From Oscillospiraceae bacterium (lineage in GTDB: Bacteria > Bacillota > Clostridia > Oscillospirales > Acutalibacteraceae), in the NCBI GenBank assembly GCA_015065425.1, contig SVQH01000002.1, forward strand, positions 39,521 through 103,520: a stretch of DNA of 64,000 bases, given 5' to 3'. The position numbers were made by a program, and so were the translations under genes. The notes under the pieces are model-generated. The model was not told the DNA's origin, did no database searches, and saw nothing but the letters and a program-made list of their open reading frames with translations. Below, piece after piece: positions 1 through 7,891 of this stretch. Every line of letters starts with the position of its first letter. Positions within the stretch are counted from its first letter, which is position 1.

Positions 1-14
1 AACCGATAGGTTTA

Positions 15-65
15 ATATCACTTTCGCAAAGCGAAAATATCACGCTGCCAAAAGCAGCATATCAC
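15..65. repeat. ATATCAC-punctuated hairpin repeat
   Basis: ATATCAC occurs three times at an exact 22-bp period (15-21, 37-43, 59-65). Each interval is filled by a short perfect hairpin: TTTCGC/GCGAAA with an AAA loop (22-36) and GCTGC/GCAGC with a CAAAA loop (44-58). The stem sequences differ while the punctuation is constant, so this is a modular repeat and not a simple tandem. A related arrangement lies at 30512-30588. It is probably a dispersed intergenic element; its function is unknown. Confidence 0.7.
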
Positions 66-80
66 TATACAGACAAAAAG

Positions 81-116
81 AAAGAGAAGACTCGTTGTAA
101 AGCGAATCTTCTCTTT
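81..116 (+). terminator. Probable intrinsic terminator of an upstream gene
   Basis: AAAGAGAAGACTCG (81-94) pairs with CGAATCTTCTCTTT (103-116) with one mismatch around an 8-nt loop, and a TTTTCTG tract follows. It would end a plus-strand transcript entering from outside the window. The following 117-272 stretch holds no gene that I can support. Confidence 0.55.
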
Positions 117-272
117 TCTGTTGTTAGTGGGTTTGGACTACAGCCCAACCGCTTTTGTACATACAAATGCGATGCCGGTTCTTGATGAAAATTGAAAACT
201 TTCTCAATTCTCCGTTAAGGATAACACTTTTTTTCTGCAGGGTGTTTTTGCATTATTCAGATGATAATTATT

Positions 273-1952
273 TTATTTGAAGAGGTTTCTTAACCATTCG
301 ATTATACTTGCAAAGAAATCGATGATTTTTTCAAAAATACTCTTCTCTTCGTCCTTGTCTGAACCGAGTTCCATGTTGCAGGAATCGCAGTGGTTGTCTT
401 TATTTTCATCCAGATGGTCCGTAGCGGGAAGAATTTCTGTATCGGTTTCGTTACATTTCGTGCAGATGCTGTCAATGTAACCGTCAAGTGAACATGAAGC
501 ATATCTGTATGAAACGGGGGTAAAATCATGACCCTCTGCCTTAAGAACGGTTTCTATAATTTCGTTGCAGACAGAACAGCTGTCAATGATGATGCCGTCT
601 TCTGTGCAGTCGGGAGCCTGATAGGATATGTTTACTATGGAATGGAAGGGGATGCCCTTAAGAAGAGGGTGTTGTGCATGTAAGCTGTTGACAGTCCATG
701 TATTTTCAAAATCCCAGCCCTGATAGCTGTTACGGGATGAAATGGCATTTGTTGTGATTCCTGTTACACCTTCAGAGGAGACTGCGGAAACAAAGGCCTT
801 TGCCTCATTATCACTGTTGTAATAACAACCGCTGACTGCAGCACTTGATACTGCACCTATGGCACCGTCTGTTGCAGAGGCTGCACTGACAGAAGCGGTA
901 AAGAGACATCTTGCTACCTGAGTTTTTGTTGCACTGCCGAAAATGCCGCCTGCAAAGTTCATAGTTGTGGTGACATTTCCTGTGCAGATGCAGTCAGTTA
1001 TGCTGCCGTCTGTGACATAGCCTGCGATGCCGCCTGCATATTCACCTGCAGAAATTACATTACCTGCCTGTAAGCACTGAGATATCTCAGCCTTATTTGC
1101 AATACCTGCAATACCGCCTGCTTTTCCTTCATTTCTTGTGTTGCCGGAAACTGTTCCGCTGTTTTTACAGAATTTAACGGTTCCTTCTGCGATACCTGCA
1201 ATACCACCGTAATTTGAGCTGTATGCATCTATCTTTACGGTGTTTGTGCAGGAGATTATGTCTCCCTTTGAAACACCTGCGATACCGCCGACATTTTTGT
1301 TGGCGAAAATGTAAGAATTGTTTGTACATCCGATTATATCTGCAGCACTGTAACCTGCAATACCGCCGCAGTTTTCATTGTCACAACCGACAGTTGCAGA
1401 GGACAGTGTTTTTGTGTCGGAAACAGTACCCGAAGAGATATATCCTACGATACCGCCGGAATAATTATCGGCATAAACGGAAGCTCCGCCCGTACAGTCT
1501 GTGATGTCTGTGTTTACTGCATAAGCAACTATTGCACCTGCATAGTCGCCGCCTGTAATGTCAAATGTTCCGTTGACACGGAGCTCTGAAATGACAGCAT
1601 TTTCAGTATAACCGAAAAATCCCGCATAAGCAGTATTTACATGAAGTCCCGAAACTGTGTGACCTTCACCGAGGAAAGTACCTCTGAAGGGTGCAGACGG
1701 GTTTCCTATGGGAGTGAAAGCCCCTGAGAAGGTTATATCATCGGTAAGGGTGACGATACAGCCTGAAAAATCGTTTCCGTTGTTTACGGCATCGCTTAAA
1801 GCCGCAATATCATCAGCCGTACTTATGAGATAAGGATCTGCTGATGTGCCGCTTCCCGTTAATTCATCTGCACTTGCCCAGATTACTCCGAGAGTAAAAA
1901 TGAAAACAAGACAAAGAGCAACGCTGAGAAGTTTGTTTGCTTTTCTTTTCAT
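273..1952 (-). CDS. Secreted GLUG-repeat surface protein
   Basis: This 559-residue protein starts with a signal peptide (KRK, then a hydrophobic stretch, cleavage likely after WASA near residue 27). Residues about 100-380 carry roughly nine GLUG-like repeats of the form GGIAGY..xxxI..C.N.G.V, expected to form a beta-solenoid. Residues about 440-530 are Cys-rich, with CxxC pairs and DG/GH motifs of the kind common in clostridial surface proteins. The last ~20 residues form an amphipathic aromatic tail ending EWLRNLFK, closely matching the end of the giant protein at 23779-30435. No LPXTG motif is present. The likely role is an extracellular adhesin or glycan-binding protein. A good RBS (GGAGG) and promoter precede the start. 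Confidence 0.8.
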   Translation of the reverse strand: MKRKANKLLSVALCLVFIFTLGVIWASADELTGSGTSADPYLISTADDIAALSDAVNNGNDFSGCIVTLTDDITFSGAFTPIGNPSAPFRGTFLGEGHTVSGLHVNTAYAGFFGYTENAVISELRVNGTFDITGGDYAGAIVAYAVNTDITDCTGGASVYADNYSGGIVGYISSGTVSDTKTLSSATVGCDNENCGGIAGYSAADIIGCTNNSYIFANKNVGGIAGVSKGDIISCTNTVKIDAYSSNYGGIAGIAEGTVKFCKNSGTVSGNTRNEGKAGGIAGIANKAEISQCLQAGNVISAGEYAGGIAGYVTDGSITDCICTGNVTTTMNFAGGIFGSATKTQVARCLFTASVSAASATDGAIGAVSSAAVSGCYYNSDNEAKAFVSAVSSEGVTGITTNAISSRNSYQGWDFENTWTVNSLHAQHPLLKGIPFHSIVNISYQAPDCTEDGIIIDSCSVCNEIIETVLKAEGHDFTPVSYRYASCSLDGYIDSICTKCNETDTEILPATDHLDENKDNHCDSCNMELGSDKDEEKSIFEKIIDFFASIIEWLRNLFK

Positions 1953-1996
1953 TTTTTATACCTCCGATATGGATAAAAGTATATTTCAACAGAATA

Positions 1997-2025
1997 ATTA
2001 TAATATAAATTTTTAATTAGTGCAA
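1997..2025 (-). promoter_or_regulatory. Promoter of the GLUG protein gene
   Basis: Read on the minus strand, TTGCAC (2020-2025) is followed after 17 nt by a perfect TATAAT (1997-2002). It lies about 45 nt upstream of the start codon at 1952, consistent with a vegetative sigma-A promoter. Confidence 0.65.
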
Positions 2026-2046
2026 GAGGAAAAATATTAATTTATC

Positions 2047-2643
2047 TTATTTATCCTTGAGGCTTACAAGGGATCTTCCGCCGTAAAAATAAGCGTTTGC
2101 CATAAATCTTGCCATTTCTTCCGCATCTACCTTCATTCCGTCATACATCCACTGAATAATGGTTTCCCATATAGCAGAAACTGCAAATGCCGTAAGATAT
2201 CTTTTTGAATCGTTTTCGGGGAAAACCTTTTTTGTATCGGGGATACGTTTCAACAGGCTTTTTTTGATTTTTTTTGCGAGATTGTTGTTCGGGTCGTTTG
2301 ATATGACAAATTTACATATCTTTTCATATTCCTTGCAGAACAGAAGAAAGCGGATGCAGTAATTTGTGAAATCTTCTACGGTGACGAAATTTGCCTGAGG
2401 GATCAGCACTGTCTGTTCAAATACTGTGAATATTTCATCCTGTATCTGCATCATCATATCGTTGATGTCTCTATAATAAAAATAAAAGGTCGAGCGGTTG
2501 ACGTCTGCTGCCTCCGTAAGCTCCTTTACGGTGATTTCGTCAATGCTTTTTTCTTCAAGAAGCTTGAAAAGACATTCTCTCAATATCCGTTTTGTTCTTT
2601 TTACACGTCTGTCTTCTGCTCTGTGTGTTCCGGTTTCAGTCAT
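2047..2643 (-). CDS. TetR-family transcriptional repressor
   Basis: The 198-residue protein has a typical TetR N-terminal helix-turn-helix at about residues 14-60 (RTKRILRECLFKLLEEKS, then ITVKELTEAADVNRSTFYFYY). The C-terminal ligand domain resembles the TetR_C_7/8 (DhaS-like) type. An AGGAGG ribosome site precedes ATG 2643. A perfect 14-bp palindrome sits just downstream of its own -10 box, suggesting autorepression. The divergent neighbour is a GNAT acetyltransferase that shares the intergenic region and may be a second target. The ligand is unknown. Confidence 0.88.
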   Translation of the reverse strand: MTETGTHRAEDRRVKRTKRILRECLFKLLEEKSIDEITVKELTEAADVNRSTFYFYYRDINDMMMQIQDEIFTVFEQTVLIPQANFVTVEDFTNYCIRFLLFCKEYEKICKFVISNDPNNNLAKKIKKSLLKRIPDTKKVFPENDSKRYLTAFAVSAIWETIIQWMYDGMKVDAEEMARFMANAYFYGGRSLVSLKDK

Positions 2644-2674
2644 AATAATTCCTCCTGTGGAATATCAAACAAGC

Positions 2675-2726
2675 GTATGATATCATACTATAGATGTATT
2701 TTAACAAAAATTAGTTAAAAATGCAA
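2675..2726 (-). promoter_or_regulatory. Promoter and palindromic operator of the tetR gene
   Basis: On the minus strand, TTGCAT (2721-2726), a 17-nt spacer and TAAAAT (2698-2703) form the promoter. The perfect palindrome GTATGATATCATAC (2675-2688) falls at about +3 to +16 of the transcript, the usual place for a TetR autoregulatory operator. Binding by this repressor is inferred. Confidence 0.65.
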
Positions 2727-2796
2727 CATTTGTTTAATCAATTATTAAAAAACCATATAAAAAATTTTTGCAGATAACATCTTTTATTGTAAATTA

Positions 2797-2824
2797 TTGC
2801 AAACCTGCAAAAATGTGGTAGAAT
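2797..2824 (+). promoter_or_regulatory. Probable promoter of the GNAT gene
   Basis: TTGCAA (2797-2802), a 16-nt spacer and TAGAAT (2819-2824) lie about 55 nt before ATG 2879. A second -10-like TATAAT follows about ten bases downstream. Confidence 0.5.
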
Positions 2825-2878
2825 AAAACTGTTATAATAACCGTCTCAGCAAAAAGGTTAACAGAAAAGGAGAGTATT

Positions 2879-3475
2879 ATGAGTAGTCTTAAAATGTATA
2901 ATTTTGCCCCTGTTGTAAGGGGACTCAGTCTTCCGAAAGGCTTTTCTGCTGTGCGTTTTTCCTGTGAAGATGACATAAAAGACTGGGTGGACATCTGTTC
3001 TCAGGGACTGATTGACCCTGCCACGGCTTATGAAAGATTTCAGTGTGAGCTTATAAATATTGACGGTCCGAACCCTTACAGAGATACGTATTTTATAGAG
3101 AATTCAGACGGTGAAAGAGTTGCAACCTATACCGTAGTTCCCGATATGTGGAGTACGGGTATGGGCTATATACACATGGTGGCAGTAAAAGAAAAATGCA
3201 GAGGTATGAAGCTCGGCAGTTTTATAGCCGATGATTCTCTGAGAAAGCTTATTGATATCGGCAAGGAAAAAATTTTCCTTCTTACGGGCGATACGAGACT
3301 TCCCGCCCTTGCAACATATATAAAAGCAGGTTTTTTACCCGTCAATTATATAGATGACGCGGGTAAGGATATGGTGCAGAGATGGCAGAATGTGGTAAAC
3401 AATCTCGGACTTCAGAGCCTTATGCTTCTTGATGATGAAGGAAATGAGATGTATGAATTGCACAGCACTCTCTGA
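2879..3475 (+). CDS. GNAT-family N-acetyltransferase
   Basis: The 198-residue protein has the GNAT fold in its second half: beta-4 'GMGYIHMVAV' followed by the acetyl-CoA pyrophosphate-binding motif CRGMKLGSFI (variant of RGxGxG) near residues 105-120, and a C-terminal 'ALATYIKAGF' strand-helix typical of the family. The N-terminal ~45 residues look like an extra substrate-side segment. The acyl acceptor cannot be told from sequence. AAAGGAGAG precedes ATG 2879. It diverges from the TetR gene and may be controlled by it; the next gene (GH30) follows 47 nt later on the same strand. Confidence 0.8.
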   Translation: MSSLKMYNFAPVVRGLSLPKGFSAVRFSCEDDIKDWVDICSQGLIDPATAYERFQCELINIDGPNPYRDTYFIENSDGERVATYTVVPDMWSTGMGYIHMVAVKEKCRGMKLGSFIADDSLRKLIDIGKEKIFLLTGDTRLPALATYIKAGFLPVNYIDDAGKDMVQRWQNVVNNLGLQSLMLLDDEGNEMYELHSTL

Positions 3476-3522
3476 CATTTTGTTCTTTTGCACCAGATAA
3501 ATTATACCGAGGTATATAAAAA

Positions 3523-4893
3523 ATGGAGATAAAACTTGACTTAAGCAGAAAATACGGCATTTTTGAAGGCTTCGGAGCCAGCGGTGCATGGTGGGCTCAG
3601 GAGGTCGGCGGCTGGGAGCATACGGATATTGAAAGCGGAATTTCCGTCCGTGACAGGATATCCGAACTTCTTTACAGCAAGGAAAAGGGAATAGGCCTCA
3701 GAACTTACAGATATAATATCGGAGCAGGTTCTGCTCATTCGGGGAACAGTGACATAGGAAATCCTCTGAGAAGAACCGAAAGCTTTGACAAGGGAAACGG
3801 AGAATATGATTTCAGTCGTGATAAAAATGCGGTATACATGATGAAGCAGGCGGCAAAGGACGGGGCAGATGAGATTATACTGTTCGTAAATTCTCCCGTT
3901 GAAAGACTTACAAAAAACGGTCGGTCGCATCTCGGAAAACGGCAGATAATGAGAGATAATCTCTCCCGTAAAAACTATAGGGCTTTTGCCCGTTACTGTC
4001 TTGATGTCACGGAGCATTTTGTAAAAGAAGGACTTCCCGTAAAGTATCTTTCTCCCGTAAATGAACCTATATGGATATGGAACGGCGGTCAAGAGGGCTG
4101 TCATTATTCTCCCATAAGTGCGGCAAGGGTCATGAAATGCTTTGCAGATGAACTGGCTCAGAGAAAGGCTCTGAAGGATGTAAAGCTTTCAGGTGTGGAA
4201 TCGGGAGATTTACGCTGGTTCAATAAGTCCTATACCCGTGCTCTTATGCATTATAAAAGTGTCAGGGAAAAAATTGATGCCGTTGATGTTCATTCATATT
4301 GTCTGCCCCTTCCCATTCCTCTTCCCGGCTTCAACGACAGAGTAGCTTTTATCAGGAGATACAGAAAATGGCTGGATAAGCATTATCCCGGGCTTGAAGT
4401 AAAAATGAGTGAATGGTGTCACATGCAGGGAGGACGTGATAAGAGCATGGCATCGGCACTTGTTATGGCAAATGTGATTTATGAGGATATATCAATTCTT
4501 AATGTATCCTCATGGCAGCACTGGATAGCCGTATCCGAAGTGGATTACTGTGACGGGCTTATTTACATAAATCTTGAAGATAAAAGCTTTGAGATGACAA
4601 AGCGTTATTACGTAACGGGTAATTTTTCAAAATATATCCCCTTCGGTGCTGAAAAAACGGGGGTAATATGTGAGGATAAGGACCTTAAGGCTCTCGCTTT
4701 CTGCAAAGACGGAGAAAAAGTGCTTGTTATAATAAATGATACGGATAAAACCAAAAAGATTACTCTTTCCGACATGAAAAACGGTGGACAGATTATTATT
4801 ACCGATGAAAATAATGGCCTTACGCATAAAACACTTTATGAAAATACCGTTGACATATCCGCAAAAAGTGTCAGTACGGTGATATTTGAATAA
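3523..4893 (+). CDS. GH30-family glycoside hydrolase
   Basis: This 456-residue protein is a retaining (beta/alpha)8 hydrolase of the GH30 type (glucosylceramidase / beta-1,6-glycanase group). The opening 'FEGFGASGAWWAQ' and 'TYRYNIGAGS' are family hallmarks. The acid/base is E181 in VNEP and the nucleophile E297 in MSEW, both present. A short C-terminal beta-sandwich follows from about residue 370. There is no signal peptide, so it should act in the cytoplasm on imported oligosaccharides. The exact linkage specificity is not readable; beta-1,6-galactanase or xylan-active subtypes are possible. AGG lies upstream of the ATG. The gene ends at a bidirectional terminator shared with coaBC. Confidence 0.85.
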   Translation: MEIKLDLSRKYGIFEGFGASGAWWAQEVGGWEHTDIESGISVRDRISELLYSKEKGIGLRTYRYNIGAGSAHSGNSDIGNPLRRTESFDKGNGEYDFSRDKNAVYMMKQAAKDGADEIILFVNSPVERLTKNGRSHLGKRQIMRDNLSRKNYRAFARYCLDVTEHFVKEGLPVKYLSPVNEPIWIWNGGQEGCHYSPISAARVMKCFADELAQRKALKDVKLSGVESGDLRWFNKSYTRALMHYKSVREKIDAVDVHSYCLPLPIPLPGFNDRVAFIRRYRKWLDKHYPGLEVKMSEWCHMQGGRDKSMASALVMANVIYEDISILNVSSWQHWIAVSEVDYCDGLIYINLEDKSFEMTKRYYVTGNFSKYIPFGAEKTGVICEDKDLKALAFCKDGEKVLVIINDTDKTKKITLSDMKNGGQIIITDENNGLTHKTLYENTVDISAKSVSTVIFE

Positions 4894-4941
4894 AAAAATT
4901 GTACCATACATCTTTTACACGGATGTATCGGTACAATTTTT
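4894..4941. terminator. Bidirectional terminator between GH30 and coaBC
   Basis: AAAAATTGTACC (4894-4905) pairs with GGTACAATTTTT (4930-4941), and the inner ATACATC/GATGTAT extends the stem. A and T tracts on both sides allow termination in both directions between two convergent genes. Confidence 0.8.
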
Positions 4942-4949
4942 ATGTTTTA

Positions 4950-6143
4950 TCATTTTAATCTGAGCTTCAGAAGCTTTGTGAAAATTTCATCCGCTGCTTG
5001 TTCCTTTGACATAAGGGGCAGCTGTGTCTCATCCTCTTTCGTTATCATCGTTATTACATTTGTGGATGTCCCGAAGCCTGCACCTTCAACTTTGAGATTG
5101 TTGGCACATATCATATCAAGATTTTTCTTTTCAAGCTTTTTTCTTGAATTTGCAATAAGGTCCTTTGTTTCCATTGAAAAACCGCAGAGTGTCTGACCTT
5201 CTTTTTTGTTTTCGCCGAGGTATTTCAGAATATCGTCCGTTCTGTCAAGTTCAATAACGGCATCTGCATCAGTCTTTTTTATTTTATCCGCTGCAACAGT
5301 TTTCGGTCTGTAATCGGCAACAGCGGCAGCTTTTACTATGATGTCTGCATCTGAGTATTCCTTTACTTTTTCAAACATATCCTTTGCACTGCCTATATGA
5401 ACGGTGTTTACAAACAGAGGGTCTGAAAGTGTGTCCGAGCCTGTTACGAGTGTTACCTCTGCTCCTCTCATTGCGGCACACTTTGCAAGGGCATAGCCCA
5501 TTTTCCCCGTGGAATGATTGGTTATATATCTTACGGGGTCAATGTCTTCTTTGGTGGCACCTGCCGTAACAAGAACTCTGAGTCCTTTCATATCTTTTTC
5601 TTTTGATATACCGTGAATAACGCTTTCAAGAAGTGTTGCGGGGGATGGAAGCTTTCCTTTGCCCGTGTCTCCGCAGGCAAGCCTGCCCGAATCGGGGGTA
5701 ATTATCTCCCAGCCGTATTTCCCGAGAGCGGCAATATTGTCCTGAGTTACGGGATTTTCATACATCCTTGTATTCATTGCGGGAGCGATTATTTTTTTGC
5801 AGTTGCAGGCAAGAGCAGTTGATGTTAGCATATCGTCTGCAATGCCGTGAGCAAGCTTTGCAATGACATTTGCAGTGGCAGGAGCGATAATGAGACAATC
5901 GGCTTTTCCCGAAAGAGAAATATGAGGTATTTCCGTGCCTGAGTCCTTGTCAAAAATGTCCGTGTGTACTTTGTTGCCCGTAAGAGCTTCAAATGTCAGA
6001 GGAGTCATGAATTCGAGTGCTCCCTTTGTCATTATCACATGAACATCGCAGTTCTGTTTTATGAGAAGTGAGGTAAGCTCAGCCGCTTTATAGCAGGCGA
6101 TGCCTCCCGTTATTCCTAAAAGTACGGTTTTTCCCGTGAGCAT
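4950..6143 (-). CDS. coaBC: Bifunctional phosphopantothenoylcysteine decarboxylase/synthetase CoaBC (Dfp)
   Basis: The 397-residue protein makes 4'-phosphopantetheine from 4'-phosphopantothenate, cysteine and CTP. The N-terminal FMN-dependent CoaC half shows 'LLGITGGIACYKAAEL', the PAMNTRM substrate motif and the 'ACGDTGKGKLP' flap. The C-terminal CoaB half shows 'YITNHSTGKMGYALA' and the KIKK CTP-site region. I place the start at ATG 6143 (MLTGKTVLL), because GGGAGG sits just before it; the frame stays open to 6188 but that extension lacks an RBS. An ECF transporter and coaX diverge from it, together forming a coenzyme A module. Confidence 0.93.
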   Translation of the reverse strand: MLTGKTVLLGITGGIACYKAAELTSLLIKQNCDVHVIMTKGALEFMTPLTFEALTGNKVHTDIFDKDSGTEIPHISLSGKADCLIIAPATANVIAKLAHGIADDMLTSTALACNCKKIIAPAMNTRMYENPVTQDNIAALGKYGWEIITPDSGRLACGDTGKGKLPSPATLLESVIHGISKEKDMKGLRVLVTAGATKEDIDPVRYITNHSTGKMGYALAKCAAMRGAEVTLVTGSDTLSDPLFVNTVHIGSAKDMFEKVKEYSDADIIVKAAAVADYRPKTVAADKIKKTDADAVIELDRTDDILKYLGENKKEGQTLCGFSMETKDLIANSRKKLEKKNLDMICANNLKVEGAGFGTSTNVITMITKEDETQLPLMSKEQAADEIFTKLLKLRLK

Positions 6144-6257
6144 AAAAATACCTCCCGATGAATAATATTCACTGAATAAATTATACAAAAATAATCGTTA
6201 TTTGTAAATACATTTACTAAACAAGGAAAGAAAAAATAAGGAAAAGACACAAAAAAC

Positions 6258-6286
6258 TTGCATTTTACATAGTCACTTTGTATAAT
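6258..6286 (+). promoter_or_regulatory. Promoter of the ECF-coaX operon
   Basis: TTGCAT (6258-6263), a 17-nt spacer and a perfect TATAAT (6281-6286). The expected start near 6293 leaves a ~125-nt leader before ATG 6419. Confidence 0.75.
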
Positions 6287-6292
6287 GGATGT

Positions 6293-6418
6293 GTAAGAAT
6301 CGCAAAAATCTTTGCCGATGCACCTTATCGGGCGTCAGGCAGAAAAGAGAGTATGCGGTACTTAAAACCGTAATTTGCGTTGTATCGGTTTTTCTGAACA
6401 GCAGCAGGAGGGAAAAAT
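6293..6418 (+). other. Structured 5' leader of the ECF transporter gene, riboswitch or attenuator candidate
   Basis: The long untranslated leader contains CCGAT/ATCGG (about 6315-6331). It also has two mutually exclusive pairings for one ACCG segment: with CGGT at 6356-6359, or AAAACCG (6364-6370) with CGGTTTT (6386-6392), the latter followed by T. The arrangement resembles a weak terminator/antiterminator switch. It does not match the THF, TPP or other vitamin riboswitch consensus sequences I know. The ligand and function are inference only. Confidence 0.35.
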
Positions 6419-7105
6419 ATGAATATGAAAAAAAGAAATGATAAGGTAAGACAGCAGGTAATTCTGGCTCTTTTTACTGCAATAGTTTTGCTTCTGGCTT
6501 TTACTCCTATCGGTCTTATAGATCTTCCGATAATAAAGGCTACGATACTGCATGTTCCCGTTATTATCGGTTCAGTTATTTTAGGCCCCAAAAAGGGTGC
6601 ATTTCTCGGCTTTGTGTTCGGACTTTCAAGTATAATAAAGAACAGTATTGCACCGAGCCTTCTTTCTTTTGCTTTTACTCCCTTTGTGCCCCTTCCCGGA
6701 CTTCAGAAGGGAAGTTTTCTCTCGATACTTATATGTTTTTTACCGAGAATTCTTGTAGGCGTGACTCCCTATTATACGGTGAAGGGCATTGAGCTTCTCG
6801 TTGAAAAAGTCTTCAGAAAGAGAAATCAGGGTATAAGAAGTGCGGCAACCACTGTGGCAGCCGTTGTCGGTGCTTTTACAAATACTGTTCTTGTTATGGG
6901 AATGATATATCTTTTCTTCAAGGATGCTTATGCTGCCGCAAACAATATACCCGTTGAGACCGTACTTACCGTGGTTCTCGGAGTTGTGGGAACAAACGGT
7001 GTTCCCGAAGCCATAGCGGCGGCAGTTATTACCACGCCCGTATGTCTTGCACTCGATAAAGTGCTCGGTGTGAAAACCGGCGGAAAATCAGCGGTAACAA
7101 AATGA
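6419..7105 (+). CDS. ECF transporter S-component, probably pantothenate
   Basis: This 228-residue membrane protein has about six hydrophobic helices and the conserved opening of the PF12822-type substrate-binding subunit ('LALFTAIVLLLAFTPIGLI', then 'GPKKGAFLGFVFGLSS'). It binds a vitamin and works with the shared EcfA/A'/T module, which is not encoded nearby. Because its stop overlaps coaX (ATGA) and coaBC diverges next door, pantothenate is the most likely substrate; folate or another vitamin cannot be excluded by sequence alone. GCAGGAGGG precedes ATG 6419. A weakly charged C-terminal tail follows residue 215. Confidence 0.82.
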   Translation: MNMKKRNDKVRQQVILALFTAIVLLLAFTPIGLIDLPIIKATILHVPVIIGSVILGPKKGAFLGFVFGLSSIIKNSIAPSLLSFAFTPFVPLPGLQKGSFLSILICFLPRILVGVTPYYTVKGIELLVEKVFRKRNQGIRSAATTVAAVVGAFTNTVLVMGMIYLFFKDAYAAANNIPVETVLTVVLGVVGTNGVPEAIAAAVITTPVCLALDKVLGVKTGGKSAVTK

Positions 7106-7848
7106 TATATGCAGTAGATATAGGCAATACTAATATATGTGTTGCAGGATTTGAAAAAGAATACGAACCCGTTTTTATAAAGAATTATCCTGACAATCTT
7201 TATCATTCCTCCGGGGAACTTGTCAAGGCTCTGAGAGAATTACCCACAGAACCTGAGGGAGCTGTTCTTTGTTCTGTTGTTCCTGCTCTTACGCCTTTGG
7301 CAAAAACAGCTCTTGATGAGATAACGGGCGGAAATGTTGTTGTCATTGACAGCGGTTTCAATGACGGATTGAGACTTTCAGGCTATGACAGACATAAACT
7401 CGGCAATGACAGAGTAGCGGATATGACTGCCGTAAAATCTCTTTACCCGGTTCCTGCCGTAATATTTGATATGGGGACAGCCACTACGGTTTCCGTAATA
7501 GACCGCGAGGGTGTATTTGTCGGCGGTATGATACTGCCGGGGCTCGGGCTTTCCGTAAATGCACTGTCATCGGGAACTGCACTTCTTCCCGGAATAAAGC
7601 CGTATCAGCCAAATTCTCTTTTGGGACAGGATACGGTGTCGTGCATAAACAACGGTGTGATATATTCTCAGGCTTCTTCCATTGAGGGTATATGTGCAAG
7701 AGTTGAAGATGAATTCGGTGAAAAAATAACTGCCGTTGTGACGGGAGGGGCGGCAAAATTTATCCTTCCCGTATGTAAAAGGCAGGTAATATATGATGAA
7801 CACCTTTTACTTAAAGGCTTGAAAATATTATATGATAACAGAAAATGA
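7102..7848 (+). CDS. coaX: Type III pantothenate kinase
   Basis: The 248-residue CoaX phosphorylates pantothenate with ATP, the first committed step of CoA synthesis. The ASKHA-fold motifs are intact: 'AVDIGNTNICVAGF' (phosphate-1), 'GNDRVADM' (pantothenate site), 'DMGTATTVSVID' (phosphate-2) and 'GGMILPGLGLS'. The length is normal for the family. The start overlaps the stop of the ECF gene by 4 nt (ATGA), implying translational coupling of vitamin uptake and activation. A hairpin terminator overlaps its stop codon. Confidence 0.95.
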   Translation: MIYAVDIGNTNICVAGFEKEYEPVFIKNYPDNLYHSSGELVKALRELPTEPEGAVLCSVVPALTPLAKTALDEITGGNVVVIDSGFNDGLRLSGYDRHKLGNDRVADMTAVKSLYPVPAVIFDMGTATTVSVIDREGVFVGGMILPGLGLSVNALSSGTALLPGIKPYQPNSLLGQDTVSCINNGVIYSQASSIEGICARVEDEFGEKITAVVTGGAAKFILPVCKRQVIYDEHLLLKGLKILYDNRK

Positions 7849-7877
7849 TCCCTTTTCTTTCCGAAAAGGGGTCTTTT
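7847..7877 (+). terminator. Terminator after coaX
   Basis: GATCCCTTTTC (7847-7857) pairs with GAAAAGGGGTC (7863-7873) with one G-U pair, followed by TTTT. The hairpin overlaps the coaX stop and ends before the CCA enzyme's ATG 7892. Confidence 0.6.
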
Positions 7878-7891
7878 CGGAAGAAGGCATA

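Noticed and set aside
15-65. A CRISPR array, because of regular 22-bp repeats.
   Set aside because: The repeat unit is only 7 bp, the intervals are self-complementary hairpins of 15 bp and not spacers, and no cas gene is nearby.
1-272. A tRNA or small RNA gene in the left-edge gap.
   Set aside because: No cloverleaf or CCA-type acceptor stem could be formed; only the hairpin repeat and a terminator are supported.
6293-6418. A THF (folate) riboswitch upstream of the ECF S-component.
   Set aside because: The conserved THF riboswitch core sequences and stem order could not be found. Only a generic structured leader can be claimed.
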